From CAZCSH01 sp964501545 (GTDB taxonomy: Bacteria; Patescibacteriota; Minisyncoccia; Minisyncoccales; RBG-13-42-11): DNA of 25,983 nucleotides. Positions 21,504 through 25,983 of this stretch are shown in pieces (the stretch's first letter is position 1; each line of letters opens with the position of its first letter). The notes below the pieces were generated by a model. It was not told the DNA's origin. It saw only the letters and a program-made list of their open reading frames with translations, and searched no databases. Position numbers and translations under genes: made by a program. The stretch is from positions 1 to 25,983 of the forward strand of contig CAZCSH010000003.1 in the NCBI GenBank assembly GCA_964501545.1. The letters run 5' to 3'.

Positions 21504-21558
21504 ACCGAGCCCGCCTAAGGCGGGCGAAGGTGAAGAAGAGGACAAAATCCTCTTCGCC
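21504..21558. repeat. Dispersed GCGAAGGTGAAGAAGAG repeat downstream of topA
   Basis: The palindrome GCCCGCCT/AGGCGGGC is followed by GCGAAGGTGAAGAAGAGGA, CAAAA and TCCTCTTCGCC, which forms an 8-bp hairpin (GAAGAGGA/TCCTCTTC). It belongs to the same family as 6228-6299, 7091-7137 and 23605-23646. It may also act as a terminator between topA and the tRNA. Confidence 0.6.
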
Positions 21559-21560
21559 TT

Positions 21561-23582
21561 TTATCGAGCCGCATTCGGATAGTCGCACTCTTTATTAGAA
21601 CATTTAATTTGTCCTCTTTTAGTCTGAACTAACAAAAAGCCACAGTCTGGGCATTTCTCTTTGGTGGGTTTGTCCCATAAGGCAAAATCACACTTTGGGA
21701 ATCTATTGCAGCCGTAAAATATTTTTCCTTTTTTGGTCCTTTTCTCAACAATTTCACCCTTTTTGCATTTTGGGCATTTAATTCCCAGAACATTCTTTTC
21801 TAGAGGTTCTGTGTAGCGGCATTTTGGAAAAGCAGAACAGGCGTAAAACTGGCCAAACTTGCCCATTCTTACAACTAGAGGAGCTTTACATTTGGGGCAG
21901 GTTTTCTTTGTTGGTTTTTCGGTAATCTCTTTTTTGGAAACCTCTTCATACTTTCTTTTCAGGTTTTTCTCAAAAGGAGCATAGAACTCTCTTATTACCG
22001 GCACCCATTCCTTTTCTCTTTCTGCTATTTCATCTAACTCTTCCTCCATTTTGGCGGTAAACTTAATATCAACAATCTTGGGAAAGTGATTAACCAAAAG
22101 ATCGTTAACCAGCGTTCCTATTTCAGTAGGTTTAAATCTTCTTTGCTCGTCTTTCTCAATATAGTTTCTTTCTTGGATGGTAGAGAGAATGAGAGCGTAA
22201 GTAGAAGGTCTTCCTATTCCGTTCTCTTCCAAAGCCTTGATTAAGGTGGCCTCTGTATATCTTGGAGCAGGCTGGGTAAAGTGTTGAGCCGGCAGGAGTT
22301 TTATTAATTCCAAGACATCGTTCTTTTTCAAAAAGGGAAGTTCTTCTTCCTTGTACTTTATTGGGTAAACCTTTAAAAACCCGTCAAACTTTAGGGTTTG
22401 GCCAGTGGCTCGAAAAGTGTAGTTTTTAGCTACAATATCGACTGCGGTTGAGTTAAAAACAGCTTGGGCCATTTGACAAGCGATAAACCTTTGCCAAATG
22501 AGTTGATAAAGCTTTTTTTGTTGGGTTTCCAGCTTGACCTTTTCTGGAGTTCTGTCCGGATAAGTAGGCCTGATGGCTTCGTGGGCTTCTTGAGCTCTGC
22601 CTTTAGTTCTATATCTACGGAACTGATAATAGTTTTGGCCAAAGTTTTCAGTAATAAACTTTTTGGCTGTTCCCAGAGCTAAGTTTGAAAGGTTCAAAGA
22701 GTCAGTTCTATGATAGGTCGTTAGCCCTTTCTCATAAAGCTGTTGGGCTATCTGCATTGTTTTTCTAGCAGGGAAACGGAATTTTCTCCAGGCTTCTTGC
22801 TGAAGGTAGCTTGTGGTAAAAGGAGGCAGGGGATTTCTTTTAACTTCTTTTTTCTCCACTCCTTCCACTCTGTAGTCTGTCCCTTTTAAGTCTTTTGTAA
22901 TCTTCTCTGTCTCCCCTTTGTTTTTAATAGCGAGCTTCTCTAGAGCTTTGTTGTCTTTTTTAACTAAAAGAGCTTTGAACTCCTTATCTTTTTTCAAGAG
23001 AGCCTCTATTGTCCAGTATTCTTGAGGGGTGAAAGCCTCAATTTCTCTCTCACGTTCGACAACCAAGCGAACAGCCACAGACTGGACCCTGCCGGCTGAC
23101 AATCCCCTGGCTATTTTCTTCCATAAAAAGGGAGAAAGTTTGTAGCCGACAATTCTATCTAAGATTCTTCTTGCCTGCTGGGCGTCTACTAAAGCCATAT
23201 CAATCTTTCTTGGGTTCTTTAAAGCTTCTTCTATGGCTTGTTTTGTAATTTCGTGAAATGCAATTCTTTGGTATTCTTTTTTGCCATTGAGATTTAAAGC
23301 TTGAGTTAAATGCCAGGCAATGGATTCTCCCTCTCTATCCTCGTCCACAGCTAAAATAATTATATCTGCTTCTTCCGCAGCTTTCTTTAATAAGGTGATT
23401 GTTTTTCTTGATTTTGGAGGGATAACGTACTTTGGCTCAAAATCATTCTCAATATCAACTCCAAGTTCGCTTTTTGGCAAATCTCTCACGTGGCCGTAGG
23501 AAGCAAGGACCCTGTAACCGGAGCCCAAAAAGTTTTTAATAGTATTCCCTTTGGCAGGGCTTTCCACTATGACTAAGCGCAT
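21561..23582 (-). CDS. topA: DNA topoisomerase I (type IA)
   Basis: TopA relaxes negative supercoils through a 5'-phosphotyrosine intermediate. The Toprim domain begins RLVIVESPAKGNTI (Glu7), with DEDREGESIAWHL near residues 80-92. The catalytic segment is GLTTYHRTDSLNLS (Tyr290). Other blocks are GLSAGRVQSVAVRL, AHEAIRPTYP and ENGIGRPSTYALILSTIQ. The C-terminus carries three zinc fingers, the first two ending in FPKC and the third in CSNKEC. The 673-residue length is normal for compact bacteria. The start at 23582 is fixed by the conserved MRLVIVESPAK. Copies of the same dispersed repeat flank the gene on both sides. Confidence 0.96.
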   Translation of the reverse strand: MRLVIVESPAKGNTIKNFLGSGYRVLASYGHVRDLPKSELGVDIENDFEPKYVIPPKSRKTITLLKKAAEEADIIILAVDEDREGESIAWHLTQALNLNGKKEYQRIAFHEITKQAIEEALKNPRKIDMALVDAQQARRILDRIVGYKLSPFLWKKIARGLSAGRVQSVAVRLVVEREREIEAFTPQEYWTIEALLKKDKEFKALLVKKDNKALEKLAIKNKGETEKITKDLKGTDYRVEGVEKKEVKRNPLPPFTTSYLQQEAWRKFRFPARKTMQIAQQLYEKGLTTYHRTDSLNLSNLALGTAKKFITENFGQNYYQFRRYRTKGRAQEAHEAIRPTYPDRTPEKVKLETQQKKLYQLIWQRFIACQMAQAVFNSTAVDIVAKNYTFRATGQTLKFDGFLKVYPIKYKEEELPFLKKNDVLELIKLLPAQHFTQPAPRYTEATLIKALEENGIGRPSTYALILSTIQERNYIEKDEQRRFKPTEIGTLVNDLLVNHFPKIVDIKFTAKMEEELDEIAEREKEWVPVIREFYAPFEKNLKRKYEEVSKKEITEKPTKKTCPKCKAPLVVRMGKFGQFYACSAFPKCRYTEPLEKNVLGIKCPKCKKGEIVEKRTKKGKIFYGCNRFPKCDFALWDKPTKEKCPDCGFLLVQTKRGQIKCSNKECDYPNAAR

Positions 23583-23604
23583 ATTGTTTTAACTTTATCA
23601 TTTA

Positions 23605-23646
23605 CTGAGTGTCAGCGAAAGTGAAGAAGAGAGTCTTCTCTTCGAC
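23605..23646. repeat. Dispersed GCGAAAGTGAAGAAGAG repeat upstream of topA
   Basis: GTCAGCGAAAGTGAAGAAGA is followed by GAGTCTTCTCTTCGAC, with the hairpin GAAGAGA/TCTCTTC. It matches the family at 21504-21558 and 7091-7137. It lies about 20 bp upstream of the topA start, where it could affect expression. Confidence 0.55.
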
Positions 23647-23679
23647 TGGTTTTTATTTTTTCTACAGCTTCAGACAACA

Positions 23680-23711
23680 CCCCGAAGCAAAACCCTCGGT
23701 TTGCTACGGGG
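23680..23711. repeat. Palindrome containing the mfd stop codon
   Basis: CCCCG-A-AGCAAAACC, CTC, then GGTTTGCT-A-CGGGG forms a long imperfect hairpin without a U-tract on the mfd strand. The mfd stop (23704-23706) lies within its right arm, so the last codons of mfd (P-A-P-stop) are hairpin-encoded. Confidence 0.6.
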
Positions 23712-25659
23712 CAGGTCTGACAGTTTTTAACCTATCAACAGACTCGGATAACATTTGACAGAACAAGTTTAATCCTATTCTGTTGATGTTGCCTGACTGC
23801 TCTTTCCCCAGAATGTTGCCAGCCCCTCTGATTTCCAAATCCCTTAAGGCAATTTTATAGCCAGATCCCAGAGCTTCAGCCTCTTTCAAAGCATCAAGTC
23901 TCATCTTAGCTTTTTCTGAGAGGCGGTTGCCAGAGAGAAAGAAAGCCGTAGCCTGAATGTGCGACCTACCAATTCTTCCTTTGATTTGGTAAGCCTGGGA
24001 GAGGCCAAGTTTAGTAGCATCTGCCACGATCAAAGTGTTGACATTGGGCAGGTCCAAACCGTTTTCAATAATAGTGGTAGCTACTAAAATGTCAATCTTT
24101 CTCTCTTGAAAGTCTTTCATAACCTGGACCAAGTTCTTTTCTCTCAGCCTGCCATGAGCTATACCAATTCTGGCTTTGGGCACCAGTTTTTCTAGAAGCT
24201 TTTTTGCCATCTCTATTGTTTCTACTCTGTTGTGCAAATAGTAGACCTGCCCTTTTCTTTTTAATTCGGCTGTTATTGCCTTCTTGATTGTTTTCTCTGA
24301 CCAAGGAAGGATATTGGTTTTAATAGCTAACCTGCCAAAAGGGGGAGTTTGGATTGTGCTGATATTTTTTAAAGAAGATAAAGCTAAATAGAGAGTTCTG
24401 GGAATTGGGGTGGCAGAAAGGGAAAGAACGTCTAAGGAGGCTCTCAATTTCTTTAACTTTTCTTTTTGTTTAACTCCAAATCTCTGCTCATCGTCAATCA
24501 CCAGTAATCCCAAGTTTTTAAACTCAACGTCATTAGACAGTATTCGGTGGGTACCGATAACAATGTCTGTTTTGGCCTCTTTTAATTCTTGCAGAATTTC
24601 TTTTTGCTCTTTTTTTGTCTGAAGTCGGGACAAGAGAGATATTTTAATTGGCAAATCTTTTATCCTTTCTTTTAAGTTCTCAAAGTGTTGGTTAGCTAAA
24701 ATAGTAGTAGGGCAAATCATAGCTACCTGGTATCCTGACCTGACTGCTTTAACCATTGTTCTTAGAGCCACCTCTGTTTTGCCAAAACCAACATCTCCGC
24801 AAACAATCCTGTCCATGGGCTCTGTTCCTTCCAAGTCCTCTTTTATTTCTTCTGTCGTCTGTATTTGATCTGGAGTTTCCTCGTACGGGAAAGTGCTTCT
24901 TATTTTTTCATCTATTTCTTCATCTGCTAGATAAGGAGACCGGGAAGCTACTTCTCTTTTGGCGTAGAGCTCCAAAAGCTCTCTAGCTAGCTTTTCTGCT
25001 GCTTCCTTTACTTTTCTTTTTGTTCTCTGCCAGAGGCTGGAACCCAAGCGGGAGATTTTGGGATCTGTAAAACCAACATATCTTGAGAGTTTTCTTTCCA
25101 GGCCCACTGGCACAAAGAGTTTGTCGCCCTCCGCGTAATCCAGCTGGTAATAGTCTCCTCCTTGAACCTCTGTTTTTTGCTGGTAGACACCAATCCCATG
25201 GTCAAGATGAACAAGGTAGTCGCCCTCCTTTAGCTCCTTCAAATCTGAAAAGAGCTTCTGAGACTTGAGCTTTTTTTTGAGCAGCTCTTTGGCTGTTTTT
25301 TCATCTTTTATTTCAACTGGCAGCCTTTCTATAGTTTCTATTTTATTGCCCAAAAACTCAAAACGGAGAGCAGAGTTTCTATTAATTGGAAAAACATCTA
25401 CTGTTCCTCCTCTTTGGCTGAACTCGCCTGCTTCTGTCACTTGATAAACCTTTTCATAACCTAACTCATCCAACCTCCTTAAAAAGAAAGAAACTTGGAA
25501 GCTTTGGTCTTTTTCCAGATAAAGGGTATTGTCTTCAAAAAAGGACTGGGTCTTTCTGGCGGTCAGGATTTTGTTTATATTCTGTTCCATCCAAAGATTG
25601 TCTCTCTCTAAGAAATAAGGTGTAATACCGACTATTAATATTTTTTGAAGAGTATTCAT
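23704..25659 (-). CDS. mfd: Transcription-repair coupling factor, reduced form
   Basis: Mfd is a DNA translocase that dislodges stalled RNA polymerase and recruits UvrA. The 651 residues are far fewer than the usual 1,100-1,150. A short UvrB-like remnant (GEFSQRGGTVDVFPI, near residues 78-92) runs almost directly into the RNA-polymerase-interacting domain (DYLVHLDHGIGVYQ). Next come the complete translocase motifs GDVGFGKTEVALR, VIDDEQRFGVKQ, LSATPIPRTLYLAL, ATTIIENGLDLPNV and QIKGRIGRS. The D2/D3 region and the C-terminal autoinhibitory D7 domain are missing. The N-terminus contains ITPYFLERDNLW, also present in a degraded ORF just upstream. The stop falls inside a palindrome. Confidence 0.93.
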   Translation of the reverse strand: MNTLQKILIVGITPYFLERDNLWMEQNINKILTARKTQSFFEDNTLYLEKDQSFQVSFFLRRLDELGYEKVYQVTEAGEFSQRGGTVDVFPINRNSALRFEFLGNKIETIERLPVEIKDEKTAKELLKKKLKSQKLFSDLKELKEGDYLVHLDHGIGVYQQKTEVQGGDYYQLDYAEGDKLFVPVGLERKLSRYVGFTDPKISRLGSSLWQRTKRKVKEAAEKLARELLELYAKREVASRSPYLADEEIDEKIRSTFPYEETPDQIQTTEEIKEDLEGTEPMDRIVCGDVGFGKTEVALRTMVKAVRSGYQVAMICPTTILANQHFENLKERIKDLPIKISLLSRLQTKKEQKEILQELKEAKTDIVIGTHRILSNDVEFKNLGLLVIDDEQRFGVKQKEKLKKLRASLDVLSLSATPIPRTLYLALSSLKNISTIQTPPFGRLAIKTNILPWSEKTIKKAITAELKRKGQVYYLHNRVETIEMAKKLLEKLVPKARIGIAHGRLREKNLVQVMKDFQERKIDILVATTIIENGLDLPNVNTLIVADATKLGLSQAYQIKGRIGRSHIQATAFFLSGNRLSEKAKMRLDALKEAEALGSGYKIALRDLEIRGAGNILGKEQSGNINRIGLNLFCQMLSESVDRLKTVRPAP

Positions 25660-25672
25660 AATGTATTTTTCT

Positions 25673-25759
25673 CAAACCCGGGAGTAGAAATTTGACAAGT
25701 GTTTTGCAAAACAAAACACTATCGTACCGAAGGCAGTCGAATTTTCACTACCGGGCAAA
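25673..25759 (-). mobile_element. Second MITE-like element, related family, ahead of mfd
   Basis: The element is 79 bp (25677-25755). Its 20-bp terminal repeats match at 16 positions: CCCGGGAGTAGAAATTTGAC on the left, and CCCGGTAGTGAAAATTCGAC when the right end is read on the minus strand. It is flanked by the duplication CAAA (25673-25676 and 25756-25759). Its interior has a 9-bp hairpin, AGTGTTTTG/CAAAACACT (25698-25720). The termini share TAGAAATTT with the CCCCGTTAG elements, which suggests related families. Confidence 0.7.
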
Positions 25760-25849
25760 CCAAAAGTTCCCCTTTTCCAAAAAGTAGGGGGTGATACTGC
25801 AGATTAAGGCTCTCTCTATCCTTGACCCCGTTAGAAATTTTTGATCCAT
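25748..25849 (-). pseudogene. Truncated ORF ahead of mfd, duplicate of the mfd N-terminus, hit by two elements
   Basis: From the element-internal ATG (25847-25849) a 33-codon frame begins M-D-Q-K-F-L-T-G and includes ALICSITPYFLEKGNFW. It stops in the terminal repeat of the second element. The stretch resembles the Mfd start ILIVGITPYFLERDNLW, with almost every codon synonymously changed. Removing both elements gives an ancestral frame beginning M-E-L-S-R-I-E-R at 25941 and ending in TGA that overlaps the mfd ATG (ATGA). This is a diverged tandem copy of the mfd 5' end, or the true mfd start separated by a frameshift. Confidence 0.55.
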
Positions 25850-25932
25850 AGGCATTACCCAATAATTAATTTTAAAGCCAATAACTTATCCTTCTAAATA
25901 CCTACGAATGTAAAATTTCTAAACGGGGTTGA
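25822..25932 (-). mobile_element. MITE-like element, copy 3, near the ancestral start ahead of mfd
   Basis: The element is 103 bp (25826-25928). Its ends, CCCCGTTAGAAATTT and AAATTTCTAAACGGGG (one extra A), are flanked by the duplication TTGA (25822-25825 and 25929-25932). The first 25 bp match copy 2 except at one position, and the interior is longer. On the minus strand it carries an outward ATG reading M-D-Q-K-F-L-T-G, almost identical to M-N-Q-K-F-L-T-G of copy 2. The old ATG (25939-25941) now reads 15 codons and stops inside the element. Confidence 0.85.
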
Positions 25933-25956
25933 CAATTCCATCTAAAATAGTATAAT
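25929..25956 (+). promoter_or_regulatory. Outward promoter towards the right edge of the window
   Basis: TTGACA (25929-25934), a 16-bp spacer and TATAAT (25951-25956) form a near-consensus promoter. The first four bases of the -35 are the right target duplication of the neighbouring element. The gene it would serve lies beyond the window. Confidence 0.5.
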
Positions 25957-25977
25957 ATATATATTAAGTTCAGTCAA
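25949..25977 (-). promoter_or_regulatory. Promoter for the mfd transcription unit
   Basis: On the minus strand, TTGACT (25977-25972), a 17-bp spacer and TATACT (25954-25949) lie 7 nt before the ancestral ATG at 25941, which predicts a leaderless message. Two mobile elements now separate it from mfd. Confidence 0.6.
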
Positions 25978-25983
25978 TTTTTT

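Noticed and set aside
1..25983. CRISPR array, prophage or complete insertion sequence
   Set aside because: No regularly spaced direct repeats, phage structural genes or transposase genes were seen; the mobile elements found here are all non-coding.

Overview
This window looks like a chromosomal segment of a Patescibacteria (CPR) genome, most likely of the Paceibacteria/Parcubacteria type. The inference rests on the AT-rich sequence, very tight gene packing with many stop/start overlaps, streamlined versions of universal proteins (MetG without its C-terminal tRNA-binding domain, a 'mini' Mfd, IorA without its ferredoxin domain), a DUF5654-like small membrane protein, a tRNA without encoded CCA, and many short palindromic repeats written in frame into proteins. 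I ran no database search.

Layout. 36-6213 (+): M16 peptidase, AI-2E-type permease, rsmI, metG, TatD-type DNase, MTA-phosphorylase-like gene. 6263-11434 (+): leuS, a LAGLIDADG homing endonuclease overlapping both neighbours, and glmS. 11513-15308 (+): a second AT-rich LAGLIDADG protein, then iorA and iorB. 15305-16585 (-): murA, divergent from 16671-18883 (+) with yvcK/glmR and a GlmU-like gene. 18884-19348: a GC-rich stem-loop-rich interval that may be a structured RNA gene. 19349-21128 (+): tsaC and an MFS permease. 21130-25659 (-): DUF5654-like gene, tRNA-Leu(CAA), topA and mfd. 25660-25983: two small inverted-repeat elements, an ORF remnant and overlapping promoters.

Themes. glmS, glmR, a GlmU-like protein and murA together form a UDP-GlcNAc to peptidoglycan-precursor module; the MurA carries Asp where the fosfomycin-target Cys normally sits. 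metG, leuS, tRNA-Leu, rsmI and tsaC serve translation.

The most striking signal is a family of 67-103 bp non-coding mobile elements (MITE-like) with termini CCCCGTTAGAAATT / AATTTCTAACGGGG and 4-bp target duplications (TAGA, CTTG, TTGA). All three copies lie within the first 17 nucleotides of an ancestral gene start: iorB, murA and the ORF ahead of mfd. Removing each copy in silico with one duplication restores a clean ATG and reading frame. In each case the inserted element closes the old frame and offers a new in-frame ATG, so it behaves as a portable start codon. A related element (25677-25755, duplication CAAA) lies beside the third copy. Other short repeat families are found in or beside metG, tatD, leuS, iorA and topA.
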